Shown one piece after another: positions 8,177 through 17,557 of a stretch of 64,000 nt of DNA. Source of the stretch: CAYLMG01 sp964493425 (GTDB lineage Bacteria; Planctomycetota; Phycisphaerae; Sedimentisphaerales; Anaerobacaceae); contig CAZBMW010000008.1 of assembly GCA_964493425.1 (NCBI GenBank), positions 36,810-100,809 of the forward strand, read 5' to 3'. Positions within the stretch are counted from its first letter, which is position 1, and each line of letters starts with the position of its first letter. The notes under the pieces are model-generated. The model ran no database searches. It had not been told where the DNA came from and saw only the letters and a list, made by a program, of their open reading frames with translations. Made by a program: the position numbers and the translations under genes.

Positions 8177-9074
8177 TTATGACACAACACAAAGAATCAG
8201 GAATATCACCGTCGGTATTTTTGTAATCTTTGGCCTCTGTGCTTTCGGCTGGCTCGTCTTTCAATTCGGTGACCTGCCGACGATGTTCAGCAAAATCAAT
8301 GCTTTCGATATTCACGTCCAGTTTGCCTCCGCTCCTGGTATTCAGGTCGATACTCCCGTACGCTTCTGCGGTTACCGGATTGGAAGTGTCACAGGAGTCT
8401 CTCCGCCGCAAATACGCAAAGATCAGGATACAGGCCGCCAGTATCATCAAATGGCTGCCGTGCTCAGCATTGATAATAAATATAAAGCTATTCCATCGAA
8501 CGTTAAGGTTAAGTTAATGGTTCGAGGCCTTGGGAGCAGCTATGTCGAGCTTTTTGTTGACCCCACTTTGCCGCTCACACCGCGCGACCCCAATAAGCCC
8601 GAAACTGCTTTTCTGCGAGATGGTATGTTGGTGCAGGGTTATACCGGTACGACAAGCGATTTTTTTCCCGAGCAGACGCAGAGAGAGCTTGATGAGCTTA
8701 TCAAAAGCTTAAATATTATGATTAACAATGCTAACAGGATTATCGGCGACCCTAATAACAGGCAAAACATCAGAGCCTCCTTGCAAAATCTCAAAGACAC
8801 AACATATCAGGCCACACAAACACTGGAACAGCTCGAGTCCTTTTTTGCCGCTGCGACCACGACAGCAGGCGATTTAAGCAAGACAATTGTTAAATTGCAG
8901 GCCATTTTAGATAAGGTAAATAACGGCGAAGGAACTCTCGGAAGAATTGTTAACGATGCGAAGTTCTATGAAAACTTGCTCGAAAATTCCCAGCAGTTGA
9001 ATCTTATGCTCGAGGAGCTCAGAGAATTATTAAAAAAGTTAAATAAAAAGGGTGGAAAAATTACTGTGTTTTGA
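8169..9074 (+). CDS. MCE/MlaD-family lipid-transport protein
   Basis: A 301-residue protein with one N-terminal membrane anchor (NITVGIFVIFGLCAFGWLVF) followed by an MCE domain (HVQFASAPGIQVDTPVRFCG; YRIGSVTGVSPPQIRKD; VKLMVRGLGSSYVELFVD) and a C-terminal coiled region from about residue 175 (RELDELIKSLNIMINNANR). Family knowledge: MlaD-type proteins form periplasmic rings that carry phospholipids between membranes with the MlaE permease and MlaF ATPase; neither is adjacent. Start is GTG, forced by the 8-bp overlap with the MerR gene. Confidence 0.85.
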   Translation: MSDYDTTQRIRNITVGIFVIFGLCAFGWLVFQFGDLPTMFSKINAFDIHVQFASAPGIQVDTPVRFCGYRIGSVTGVSPPQIRKDQDTGRQYHQMAAVLSIDNKYKAIPSNVKVKLMVRGLGSSYVELFVDPTLPLTPRDPNKPETAFLRDGMLVQGYTGTTSDFFPEQTQRELDELIKSLNIMINNANRIIGDPNNRQNIRASLQNLKDTTYQATQTLEQLESFFAAATTTAGDLSKTIVKLQAILDKVNNGEGTLGRIVNDAKFYENLLENSQQLNLMLEELRELLKKLNKKGGKITVF

Positions 9075-9175
9075 GTTTCGAGTGCTCGAATAGGTTTTTA
9101 TATCGCATCCAGACTTCGCATCTGCCCTCGAGTGAATCTTGAAATTGTAACTTTGTAACCTGCAGTTGCATATAT

Positions 9176-10465
9176 ATGAAACTGATTGCGTACAGTATTA
9201 CACATCATAACTGTCCCGTAAAATTGAGGGAAAGGCTCTTTCTATCAGCCGACCGGCGAAAATCCATCCTGCGTAGAATGCACACCAATCCCTCTGTTAG
9301 CGAAGCTCTATTGCTCCAGACCTGCAATCGAACCGAGTTTTATCTTTATGTAAAAAAAAACTTCGACTGCACAAAATTCCTGACATCCCTTTTAACAAGG
9401 TTTAATCCTGACTCTGTCAATATCTGGAAAGAATATCACCGCTTTTACCAGGGCCTTGACGTCGTTCGGCATCTTTTCGAGGTCGCCGCGGGCCTCGATT
9501 CACAGATTCTCGGCGAAAACCAGATTCTCGCACAGCTCAAATCCGCCTACACCGAATCGATAAATGCCCGGATGAGCAGAATGATTTTCCATCGCCTCTT
9601 TCACAGCGCCTTCAGGGTGGGAAAAGCTGTCAGGGCGAAAACGAAAATATCTACAGGCCCCGTCTCGGTCGCTCTCGCGGCTGTCGAGCTCGCAAAAAAA
9701 CAAGCAAAACTGCAAAATTCCCACGTTCTCCTCATAGGCGCGGGAAGAAATGCGCAGCTTTTAGCAAAATATCTGCTTAAATCGAAGCCGAAAAGTATGA
9801 CAATTGCAAACCGGACACCGAAAAAAGCAAAGTCTCTTTTAACAAAGTCCGCAGATATAAAAGCTATCCCTTTGCGTAATGTCAGCAATTGTTTATCTGG
9901 TATTGATTTGCTGATTAGCACCACCGCTTCTAGGAAACCGGTTTTAACGTATCAATCGGTAAAAAATATTTTAATCGCCAGAGAAAAACCGCTTCTGATA
10001 ATTGATATCGCTGTCCCCAGGGACATAGACCCTAAAGTCAGCCGCTTAAAATCTGTCCGGCTGTACAATATCGACGACCTAAAAAAGCTCGTAAAAACCG
10101 GCGCAAAAAAACGCTCCGCCGAGATACTTAATGCAAAAGCCGTTGTTAATGAATTCACAGATAAGTTTGTTGCTTGGTTTCTTTCCCTCGACCTCGCACC
10201 GGTTATCTCGAGGCTGAATCGAACGGCGCTCGAGCTCGCCCGGGACCACGCTGCCCGTTACGCAAAGGAATTTGCAAAAGCCGATGGTAACAACCTCGAA
10301 GAAAGGATTAAAGTCTTTGCAGAATCGCTGGCGAAAAAATTGTTGCACAGTCCCATTTCATTCTTGAGGCAGGAGGGCACCGCCGAGCCGACAACTGAGC
10401 AGCTACGGGCCGCCGATTTGCTCAACAAAATATTCCTCTCAAAATCAAAAGAGCTGCGAAAATGA
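9176..10465 (+). CDS. hemA: Glutamyl-tRNA reductase
   Basis: A 429-residue enzyme reducing glutamyl-tRNA to glutamate-1-semialdehyde with NADPH, the first committed step of tetrapyrrole synthesis by the C5 route. Cys50 in LLLQTCNRTEFYLY is the catalytic nucleophile; GLDSQILGENQILAQLK and the Rossmann motif VLLIGAGRNAQLLAKY are present. It opens a five-gene operon; its stop overlaps the hemC start (ATGA). A 14-nt palindrome TTCGAG-TG-CTCGAA lies upstream at 9077-9090. The next enzyme, HemL, is not in the window. Confidence 0.95.
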   Translation: MKLIAYSITHHNCPVKLRERLFLSADRRKSILRRMHTNPSVSEALLLQTCNRTEFYLYVKKNFDCTKFLTSLLTRFNPDSVNIWKEYHRFYQGLDVVRHLFEVAAGLDSQILGENQILAQLKSAYTESINARMSRMIFHRLFHSAFRVGKAVRAKTKISTGPVSVALAAVELAKKQAKLQNSHVLLIGAGRNAQLLAKYLLKSKPKSMTIANRTPKKAKSLLTKSADIKAIPLRNVSNCLSGIDLLISTTASRKPVLTYQSVKNILIAREKPLLIIDIAVPRDIDPKVSRLKSVRLYNIDDLKKLVKTGAKKRSAEILNAKAVVNEFTDKFVAWFLSLDLAPVISRLNRTALELARDHAARYAKEFAKADGNNLEERIKVFAESLAKKLLHSPISFLRQEGTAEPTTEQLRAADLLNKIFLSKSKELRK

Positions 10466-11394
10466 AATCCCTTACCGTTGCTACCAGAGCTTCAAAACTC
10501 GCATTGGCGCAGACTCGGATTATTATTCATCTGCTCGAAAAAATTCATCCCGATTTACAAATCAAAATCAAAAAAATAGCAACAAAAGGTGACATCGATA
10601 GAAAAACCTCACTGTGGCAGTTAAAATCGACAGGTTTTTTCACTTCTAAAATTGAAAACTTTTTACTCGCAGGCCGCGCTGATTTCGCTGTCCACAGCTT
10701 CAAAGACCTGCCCACAAAACAGACTCCAAATCTTAAAATTATCGCCGTCTGTAATCGCAGCTTTCCCGAAGACTGCATCGTCTCCGCCAAAAAAATCACT
10801 TCTATCAGTCAGTTGAAAAATGCTGCTAAAATAGGAACGTCCAGCTTAAGAAGAATGGTGCAGCTTAAACGATTAAGAGCCGACTTCGAGGTTGTCCCAA
10901 TTCGAGGAAATGTCACTACAAGAGTAAAAAAAGTCGATGACAGCCTGTTCGATGCCGTTATTCTCGCGAGAGCAGGCCTCGAAAGAATAAACTTCGCACA
11001 CAGAATCAGTTTTTGTTTCGACCCCGAACAGTTTTTGCCAGCACCCGCACAGGGTGCACTCGCTGTTCAGACAAGAGCCGGTGACAAAATTACCAACAAG
11101 CTATTGTTGTCGTTGAACGATAAAAATGTTGAAATCCAGACCCTTGCAGAGCGCCAAGTCCTCACAGCTACCCGCTGTGGCTGCCACGCACCCGTCGGAG
11201 CCTTTGCAAAAATCAATGAAGATGATATAACTATTACCGCCTTTATCTCGGATATTGAGGGCAAAAATTTTATCGAGCGTCAGATTACAGGCCAAGCCGA
11301 AAATGCGCTGAATTTGGCTAATACGCTCGCCAGCCGATTGCTCGATGCCGGCGGCAAAAAAATCCTGGAACAAATAAAAACCAATAATGGCTGA
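10462..11394 (+). CDS. hemC: Hydroxymethylbilane synthase (porphobilinogen deaminase)
   Basis: A 310-residue enzyme joining four porphobilinogen units into hydroxymethylbilane. Visible hallmarks: TRASKLALAQT at the N-terminus, HSFKDLPT with the catalytic Asp82, GTSSLRRMVQLKRLR, PIRGNVTTRV, FLPAPAQGALAVQ and Cys241 in RCGCHAPVGAFA, which anchors the dipyrromethane cofactor. Overlaps hemA by 4 bp and the next gene by 8 bp. Confidence 0.96.
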   Translation: MKSLTVATRASKLALAQTRIIIHLLEKIHPDLQIKIKKIATKGDIDRKTSLWQLKSTGFFTSKIENFLLAGRADFAVHSFKDLPTKQTPNLKIIAVCNRSFPEDCIVSAKKITSISQLKNAAKIGTSSLRRMVQLKRLRADFEVVPIRGNVTTRVKKVDDSLFDAVILARAGLERINFAHRISFCFDPEQFLPAPAQGALAVQTRAGDKITNKLLLSLNDKNVEIQTLAERQVLTATRCGCHAPVGAFAKINEDDITITAFISDIEGKNFIERQITGQAENALNLANTLASRLLDAGGKKILEQIKTNNG

Positions 11395-12916
11395 AATAAT
11401 AAAAAATAGCGGCAAAGTTTATCTCGTCGGTGCAGGCCCCGGCGCACCCGACCTTATTACTCTCAGAGCGGCCGAGCTGCTTAAAATCGCCGACTGCATC
11501 ATCATCGATAAGCTCGCAAATCCCGCATTACTTAAATACGCAAAACAAAACGCCGAGATAATCCATACCCCCAAAAGGGCAGGCACTGCATCTGTCACTC
11601 AGGACACTATCAATATGTTAATGATTGAAAAGGCACTTGCCGGAAAAATCGTCGTCCGCCTGAAAGGCGGTGACCCTTGTATTTTCTCAAGGATTTCGCA
11701 GGAGACAGCCGCCTTGTTGCAGGCCGGCATCGATTTCGAAATCGTTCCCGGTATAACCGCTGCCGTCGCCGCCGGCTCTTATGCAGGCATTTTGCTTACC
11801 GACCGTAATTATGCGTCGCAGCTTGTTTTTGTCACCGGACGCGAAGCCGATGATAAGCAAACCTCGAACATCGACTGGCACCTGCTCGCAAAATTCAAAG
11901 GTACTATCGTTTTTTATATGGGTATGCAAAATCTTAGCATCATCGTTGAAAATCTTCTTGCGAACGGTCTCAATAAAAAAACTCCAGCCGCTGTCGTAGC
12001 TGATGTTACTCTGCCCGCACAGAAAATTGCCAAATCCACCATCGCAAAAATTGCATCTGAATCCAAAAAACAAGACATTCAGCCTCCCGCCTTGCTCATC
12101 ATCGGCACCGCTGCCGAACGTGACCACACCTTGAATTGGTTTATGAAAAAACCGCTTTTTGGAAAAACTATTCTCCTCACACGCAATGCGAAAGCAAACG
12201 CCCGGCTCGCCGCAGAAATCTTAAAAAGAGGCGGTAATCCCCTGACCTTCGACATAATTCAGATAAAGCCGCTTACCGACAAAAATGAATTTCTAAAGAC
12301 TCTTACAACCTTCTCAAATTTCCACTGGATAATTTTCACAAGTCAAAACGGTGTTGAAATCTTCTTCGATTTCCTCGCCCGAATCGGCAAAGACTGCCGG
12401 GTTTTTGCAAATTCTAAAATCGCAGCCGTTGGAACCAAAACCGCAGACAAACTTCGTGAATACGGAATAATTCCCGACTTTGTCCCTACCGTTTTTACCA
12501 CCGAGCAGCTCGCAAAGCAGCTAATATCTTGCGAGAGTGTCAAAAACAAAAATGTCCTGCTGCTCAGGTCTCTCGCAGCCGATAAAACTCTCAACGGCGT
12601 ACTTCAAAAGGCCGGCGCAAAACTCCAGGATATTCCCATCTATGAAATTGTTCCTGCACAAAGTGACACAGCAACCGTAGAGCAAAATCTAAAAGCCGGC
12701 TGCATCGACTGGCTCACCTTCGCCAGCCCATCGGCAGTAAAATTCTTCTTCGAAAAATTCTCAGCCGGACTTGTCAGATCCTCTAAAGTCAAAATTGCAT
12801 CAATCGGCCCGGTGACATCACAGCAGTTGAAAAGCATTGGATTCGACCCTGAAATAGAAGCTGCCGAACATACAATCGATAGCCTTATAGATGCGATTGA
12901 AAGCTTTTACAAATGA
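11387..12916 (+). CDS. cobA/hemD: Uroporphyrinogen-III C-methyltransferase / synthase fusion
   Basis: A 509-residue two-domain enzyme. Residues about 8-245 are the SAM-dependent methyltransferase (VYLVGAGPGAPDLITLRAAE; VVRLKGGDPCIFSR; VPGITAAVAAGSYAGI) that turns uroporphyrinogen III into precorrin-2. Residues about 255-509 are uroporphyrinogen-III synthase (GKTILLTRNAKANARLAAEI; IIFTSQNGVEIFFDF; WLTFASPSAVKFF). The fusion sends flux straight to precorrin-2/siroheme, in keeping with the Ahb genes here. Precorrin-2 dehydrogenase and ferrochelatase domains are absent from this protein and window. Confidence 0.94.
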   Translation: MAEIIKNSGKVYLVGAGPGAPDLITLRAAELLKIADCIIIDKLANPALLKYAKQNAEIIHTPKRAGTASVTQDTINMLMIEKALAGKIVVRLKGGDPCIFSRISQETAALLQAGIDFEIVPGITAAVAAGSYAGILLTDRNYASQLVFVTGREADDKQTSNIDWHLLAKFKGTIVFYMGMQNLSIIVENLLANGLNKKTPAAVVADVTLPAQKIAKSTIAKIASESKKQDIQPPALLIIGTAAERDHTLNWFMKKPLFGKTILLTRNAKANARLAAEILKRGGNPLTFDIIQIKPLTDKNEFLKTLTTFSNFHWIIFTSQNGVEIFFDFLARIGKDCRVFANSKIAAVGTKTADKLREYGIIPDFVPTVFTTEQLAKQLISCESVKNKNVLLLRSLAADKTLNGVLQKAGAKLQDIPIYEIVPAQSDTATVEQNLKAGCIDWLTFASPSAVKFFFEKFSAGLVRSSKVKIASIGPVTSQQLKSIGFDPEIEAAEHTIDSLIDAIESFYK

Positions 12917-14064
12917 TAAACGTCTCGAAGCTATATTGCGGCCGTCCGGGCCAGTCCGACGATTTACGCTATTCGCTCGGCGAAACCGCAGGCCCCGTTG
13001 TCGTCTATAACTGCACTAACCGCTGCAATCTTAAGTGCTCTCATTGTTACAGCGGCTCGGCTGATGCACCTTTAATGAGCGAATTAAATACAAATGAAGC
13101 TGCCGATTTACTTACGCAGCTTACTGAAATTGATTGTCCCGTAGTTTTATTTTCCGGCGGCGAGCCTCTCTTAAGAGAAGATTTGTTCGATTTGCTCAAT
13201 CACGCAAATCAAGCTGGCCTGCGTACGGTCCTATCCACAAACGGAACTTTAATCGATGAAAAAGTCGCCGAAAAAATTGCCGCCACAAACGTCAGCTATG
13301 TCGGTATCTCGATTGACGGCGATAAAAAATTTCACGACCATTTCAGACAGGCCGAAGGCTCTTTCCAAAAAGCCGTCGACGCAGTTAAAAATTGCGCGAA
13401 ATTTAATCTGCGAACAGGCCTGCGTTTCACAATGACAAAACTAAACGCCGAATACGTCCCCTATATTTTTGATTTGGCTGCCTCACTGGGTATTCGAAGA
13501 ATCTGTTTCTATCATCTGATAAGAGTCGGCAGGGCGGCAGCTTTTGAAGGCTTGACCCTGGAGATGGCTGAAACTCGCTTAGCAATTGACGCCATAATCG
13601 AAAAAACGAATGAATATGTTGCAAAAAACCTTGTCGATGAGGTCCTTACTGTTGGCAACCACTGTGACGGCCCGTACATACTCCTGAAATTACAGAAACA
13701 AACTCAAAAATTTACAAAGGCTCAACAGCTTCTGCAAATCAATGGTGGAAACCGAATCGGCGAAAAATTATTTTGTGTAGGTCCCGACGGAAATATTTAC
13801 CCCGACCAGTTCTGGCGAAATTATTCGCTCGGAAGTATAAAAGACCAAAGCCTGAAAAAAATCTGGCAAAATCCCAATGAGCCGGTACTGAAAAAATTGC
13901 GAAATAAACAGGACTTCGCTGACAGAAGGTGCCTGTCCTGTAGCTTCTTTAATCTCTGCAAAGGCAACTACAGATTTCTGACAGCCGACCCCGCAGACAA
14001 AAACTGGCTAAACGAGCCAGCTTGCTATCTTAACGACAATGAAATAAAATCATCTGTCCTGTAA
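12913..14064 (+). CDS. ahbC: AhbC: 12,18-didecarboxysiroheme deacetylase (radical SAM)
   Basis: A 383-residue radical SAM protein. The N-terminus MINVSKLYCGRPGQSDDLRY is the AhbC signature, followed by the cluster motif CNLKCSHC (Cys38, Cys42, Cys45) and SGGEPLL. A C-terminal cysteine group (RRCLSCSFFNLCKGNY; NEPACY) probably binds an auxiliary Fe-S cluster. Family knowledge: AhbC removes the acetate side chains of didecarboxysiroheme to give Fe-coproporphyrin III. It overlaps cobA/hemD by 4 bp and precedes hemB by 10 bp, which fits the assignment. Confidence 0.9.
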   Translation: MINVSKLYCGRPGQSDDLRYSLGETAGPVVVYNCTNRCNLKCSHCYSGSADAPLMSELNTNEAADLLTQLTEIDCPVVLFSGGEPLLREDLFDLLNHANQAGLRTVLSTNGTLIDEKVAEKIAATNVSYVGISIDGDKKFHDHFRQAEGSFQKAVDAVKNCAKFNLRTGLRFTMTKLNAEYVPYIFDLAASLGIRRICFYHLIRVGRAAAFEGLTLEMAETRLAIDAIIEKTNEYVAKNLVDEVLTVGNHCDGPYILLKLQKQTQKFTKAQQLLQINGGNRIGEKLFCVGPDGNIYPDQFWRNYSLGSIKDQSLKKIWQNPNEPVLKKLRNKQDFADRRCLSCSFFNLCKGNYRFLTADPADKNWLNEPACYLNDNEIKSSVL

Positions 14065-14074
14065 GGAGTTGTTT

Positions 14075-15049
14075 ATGGAGTTTCCGAAAACAAGACTGCG
14101 TCGCCTGCGAAAATCACAATCTGTCCGAAGACTCTGCCGCGAAACTACACTCAGCATCGACAACCTTATTTATCCTTTATTTGTTAAAGCCGGCATCAAT
14201 CTCAAAGAGCCGATTTCCTCAATGAAGGACTGCTTTCATTTTTCGCCCGATACGATTGTCACCGAGGCAAAAGAAGTCTTCGATTTAGGCGTACCTGCGA
14301 TTTTGCTTTTCGGCCTGCCGGAAAAAAAAGACGACAGAGGCTCACAAGCCTGGTCTGAAAACGGCCCCGTTCAACAGGCTGTAAGAAATATCAAAAAAAA
14401 CGTCCCCGACCTTGCCGTCGTCACCGACATATGTCTTTGCGGTTACACCTCTCACGGCCATTGCGGTCTTATCAAAGATAACAAAGTCGACAACGATGCT
14501 ACCTGCGAGCTGCTCGCCAAAGTCGCTCTCTCGCACGCACAGGCCGGTGCAGATATCGTTGCTCCTTCCGATATGATGGATGGCCGCGTAAAATTCATCC
14601 GTGAAGCACTCGAACAGAACCGTTTTCATGATGTTGCCATTATGTCCTATGCCGCCAAATTCGCCTCTGCCTTTTATGGCCCGTTCAGGGATGCCGCCGA
14701 TTCAGCTCCCGCCTTTGGCGACCGCAAAACCTATCAGGCTGACCCCGCCAATGCAAAGCAAGCACTTGCCGAAATCGCTCTCGATATTGACGAAGGCGCC
14801 GACATCGTTATGGTAAAGCCCGCCTTGCCTTATCTCGACATTATCGCAAAGGCCGCTCAGCGTTTCGATTGTCCAATCGCTGTCTATAACGTCAGCGGCG
14901 AATATATGATGCTAAATTCCGCCGCCGATGCAGCCCTTATCGACCGTGACTCTGCAATCCTCGAAACCCTGACAGCTATCAAACGCGCCGGCGCAAATAT
15001 CATTATTACCTACTTCGCAAAACACGCCGTAAAACTCTTATCAAAATAG
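14075..15049 (+). CDS. hemB: Delta-aminolevulinic acid dehydratase (porphobilinogen synthase)
   Basis: A 324-residue enzyme condensing two 5-aminolevulinate molecules to porphobilinogen. The metal-site segment VTDICLCGYTSHGHCG has the zinc-type cysteines; SYAAKFASAFYGPFRDA and MVKPALPYLDI carry the two active-site lysines. The ATG at 14075 is chosen because AAGGAG (14063-14068) lies exactly 6 nt before it; the in-frame TTG at 14069 abuts that site and cannot be the start. Last gene of the first heme operon. Confidence 0.95.
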   Translation: MEFPKTRLRRLRKSQSVRRLCRETTLSIDNLIYPLFVKAGINLKEPISSMKDCFHFSPDTIVTEAKEVFDLGVPAILLFGLPEKKDDRGSQAWSENGPVQQAVRNIKKNVPDLAVVTDICLCGYTSHGHCGLIKDNKVDNDATCELLAKVALSHAQAGADIVAPSDMMDGRVKFIREALEQNRFHDVAIMSYAAKFASAFYGPFRDAADSAPAFGDRKTYQADPANAKQALAEIALDIDEGADIVMVKPALPYLDIIAKAAQRFDCPIAVYNVSGEYMMLNSAADAALIDRDSAILETLTAIKRAGANIIITYFAKHAVKLLSK

Positions 15050-15127
15050 CTCGCCTGTCACGTTTCAGTTATCCTGAGTCGAACCGTTGAAAGACTAAAA
15101 AACTCAAAATTATTACACAGTAAAATG

Positions 15128-15155
15128 TTGACATTATTCGAAATTATGCTATCTT
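15128..15155 (+). promoter_or_regulatory. Sigma70-type promoter for the FHA-GAF gene
   Basis: TTGACA, 16-nt spacer, TATCTT, about 70 nt before the next start. The 175 bp between hemB and that gene hold nothing else except a degraded ATCCTGAGTCGAA word near 15071. Confidence 0.45.
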
Positions 15156-15225
15156 TAAAAAAGAGAGCTTTTTCGCAGAGGAAGATGCATTTCTTACTGC
15201 TAATAATGAATTTAGTTATGGTGCT

Positions 15226-16098
15226 ATGAAAGTAGTCATCAAAAAAGGCGGGCAGACAATAAACGAGTTATTCTTTGGCGACCAGCCGCTATACATCGGA
15301 AGGCACTCCGATTGCGAGGTCTGTTTGCCCGACAAGACCGTCTCCCGCAAACACGCCATCATCTTCCCGAGGGAATCCGGACAGTGGTTTGTCGAGGATT
15401 TGAACTCCGCTAACAAAACTTATGTTTCAGGCCGACAAATCCAGCAGGCCGACATCAAGTCGGGTGACACCTTGCTCATCGGCAGCTTTACAATCGAAAT
15501 AGACCTCGCCGCTCCTCCCCAGAATGCTATCGAAGCCGAAGAGACACTTCAAGTCGAGGCATCTTTAACCACGCCGCGCAGCGAAACCGTCGTAAGAAAG
15601 CCCGACGAAGTACACGCACCCGCTATGAGACTCGCTGCGAAAAGATTAGCCGATTTCGCGGAGGCTACCGAAGCTATCTGCAAAACTGAAACACTTGATA
15701 ATTTGCTCGCAGCCTTATTGAATATCACAATGAAACAGTTCGAAGCCTTTCATACCTGGTGTGCTTTAAGACATCAGTCCGCAGGCCCGATGACCTGTCA
15801 CGCGGGAAGAAAAAGAGATAGTACCTTGGTTAGCTTTGACCAGCTTCAGCTTAAGGACAAAATCACTCAGGCCATAGAAAAAAATCAATCCATTGTTTTT
15901 CCCAGCGTCTCTGCTCAAATGGAGCAGGCCGAAAAAATCCGCTCCGCGATGATAGCCCCCATTGTGCGTCGTGGCGGCTGTCTCGGTGTCTTGTACGTTG
16001 ACAACGCGATGATGCACGAGCATTACACCCTCGGCGACCTGGATTATTTGATCTTCATCGCAATGCACACCGCCGCCGTATTAAAATACTACCTCTGA
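15226..16098 (+). CDS. FHA and GAF domain signalling protein
   Basis: A 290-residue cytosolic protein. Residues about 20-95 are a forkhead-associated domain (LYIGRHSDCEVCLPDKTVSR, RKHAIIF, DLNSANKTYV with the Asn-Ser-x-Asn-like loop), which binds phosphothreonine peptides. After a short linker, residues about 130-290 form a GAF-like domain (IAPIVRRGGCLGVLYVDNAM; LGDLDYLIFIAMHTAAVL). No output domain is present, so it is probably an adaptor downstream of a Ser/Thr kinase. It lies between hemB and a convergent asnA with its own promoter; no functional link to heme is evident. Confidence 0.85.
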   Translation: MKVVIKKGGQTINELFFGDQPLYIGRHSDCEVCLPDKTVSRKHAIIFPRESGQWFVEDLNSANKTYVSGRQIQQADIKSGDTLLIGSFTIEIDLAAPPQNAIEAEETLQVEASLTTPRSETVVRKPDEVHAPAMRLAAKRLADFAEATEAICKTETLDNLLAALLNITMKQFEAFHTWCALRHQSAGPMTCHAGRKRDSTLVSFDQLQLKDKITQAIEKNQSIVFPSVSAQMEQAEKIRSAMIAPIVRRGGCLGVLYVDNAMMHEHYTLGDLDYLIFIAMHTAAVLKYYL

Positions 16099-16137
16099 AA
16101 ACACCTCCCATTCGATCTGTCCTCCGCCCGCTATTTA

Positions 16138-17268
16138 TCATTCAATGACGTAGATGTCTTTCTTTTTACACATATCTTTTAGGATTTTAGGCCAGACCGT
16201 TGCGCTCACTTCTCCGAGGTGGGCTTTTTTCAGAAGAAGCATATATGTGCGCGACTGGCCGATGCCGCCGCCGATGCTCGGCGGAATCTGGTCGTTAATT
16301 ATGGCCTGGTGATACGGCAATTTCAAAAAGTCAAGCTGGCCCGACATCTCAAGTTGAATTTTCAGTGTCTCGGCGTTAACCCGGATGCCCATGGACGTCA
16401 GCTCGTGGCGTCTTTTGGTAACGGGATTCCAAACGAGGATGTCACCGTTCAGACCGTGCATAGGCCGGCCGTCTTCACTGGTGGTTTCCGTAACCCAGTC
16501 GTCGTAGTCAGCCGCTCTTAGTTCGTGCGGGTAGCCGTCTTCGAGAGGCCAGCCGATGCCGATAATGAACAATGCCCCGTATTTCTTTACGATTTCTGTT
16601 TCCCTCTGCTTGCGCGGCAGGTCCGGGTATTGTGCAAGTATATCTTCAGCGTGGATAAAGGTCAGCTCATCCGGCAGGTTCGGGTATTTATCTGTTTTGA
16701 GCTGGCCGAAAAGTCTCTGTACGTGGCTTTCCGCGCCCTTGAGAACCTTCCAGAGCTTTCCCACAACCTCTCTGAGGAATTTGAGGTTCCGCTGCTCCGC
16801 CGTTATAGCTAGCTCCCAGTCCCACTGGTCAACGTATGCAGAGTGGTCGTGGTCCAGAAAGTAATCTTTTCGCACCGCCCGCATATCTGTAACTAAGCCC
16901 TCGCCGATTTTCATACCGAACTGTTTTAGTGCCATTCGTTTCCATTTCGTAGCTGCCTGGACAACCTGGGCATCGATGGGGTTTTTGTCATTGTCGTTTG
17001 AGATATGAAACTGGATAGGAGTCCGCGAGCCGTCACAGTCAAGAAGGTCGTTCACACCGCTTTCGGCATCGACGATTAACGGTACGGTAACACGGATTAG
17101 ATTCAGCTCTTTGCACAGGTTTTCCTCAATGTAGTCTTTTACTGCATAAGTCGCGAGTTGTGTCTCTTTCGGTGAAAGCAGTGACTTGTAGTCTTTAGGC
17201 AGGATTTTCTCCAGTTCGGCGTAGTCTCCGATTCCCGGCCCTGCAAGGTCGGCCTTTTTGTCAGCCAT
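16138..17268 (-). CDS. asnA: Aspartate--ammonia ligase (asparagine synthetase A)
   Basis: A 376-residue ammonia-dependent, ATP-using enzyme making asparagine from aspartate, of class-II aaRS fold. Diagnostic segments: KWKRMALKQFGMKIGEGLVT, SAYVDQWDWE, RAADYDDW, GLNGDILVWNPV, SSMGIRV-like TSMGIRVNAETLK and the C-terminal GGGIGQSRTYMLLLKK. It is about 45 residues longer than the E. coli enzyme, mostly at the N-terminus. GAGGAGA lies 6 nt before the ATG. It is convergent with the FHA-GAF gene (39 bp gap). Confidence 0.93.
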   Translation of the reverse strand: MADKKADLAGPGIGDYAELEKILPKDYKSLLSPKETQLATYAVKDYIEENLCKELNLIRVTVPLIVDAESGVNDLLDCDGSRTPIQFHISNDNDKNPIDAQVVQAATKWKRMALKQFGMKIGEGLVTDMRAVRKDYFLDHDHSAYVDQWDWELAITAEQRNLKFLREVVGKLWKVLKGAESHVQRLFGQLKTDKYPNLPDELTFIHAEDILAQYPDLPRKQRETEIVKKYGALFIIGIGWPLEDGYPHELRAADYDDWVTETTSEDGRPMHGLNGDILVWNPVTKRRHELTSMGIRVNAETLKIQLEMSGQLDFLKLPYHQAIINDQIPPSIGGGIGQSRTYMLLLKKAHLGEVSATVWPKILKDMCKKKDIYVIE

Positions 17269-17557
17269 CTTTTTCTCCTCAAAAATTGATTTATCTTCGC
17301 AATTCAGTTGCCTTTATTGTCACCGTTATATATTAATCCAGTGACCTGAAATGTCAAGCATAATCTTGTTATGACCTTATCCCCAAAAACTGTGCCAGTT
17401 GCAATTAGAGTACCGGCCTGATAAAACCCTAAAAGAAAGGCGGTGCACAATGAGGGGTAAGGTCAGGTGAGCAGAAAAATGCTATGCTCAGAACATATTC
17501 ATCGATGGAATAATAAAAATTATTTTTATTTTTCTATAGATAGGTTCTAGGCTTATT

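Noticed and set aside
9077..9090. Palindrome TTCGAG-TG-CTCGAA as a terminator or operator before hemA
   Set aside because: A 2-nt loop cannot form a normal terminator hairpin and no regulator with this site is recognised; noted only as a possible operator.
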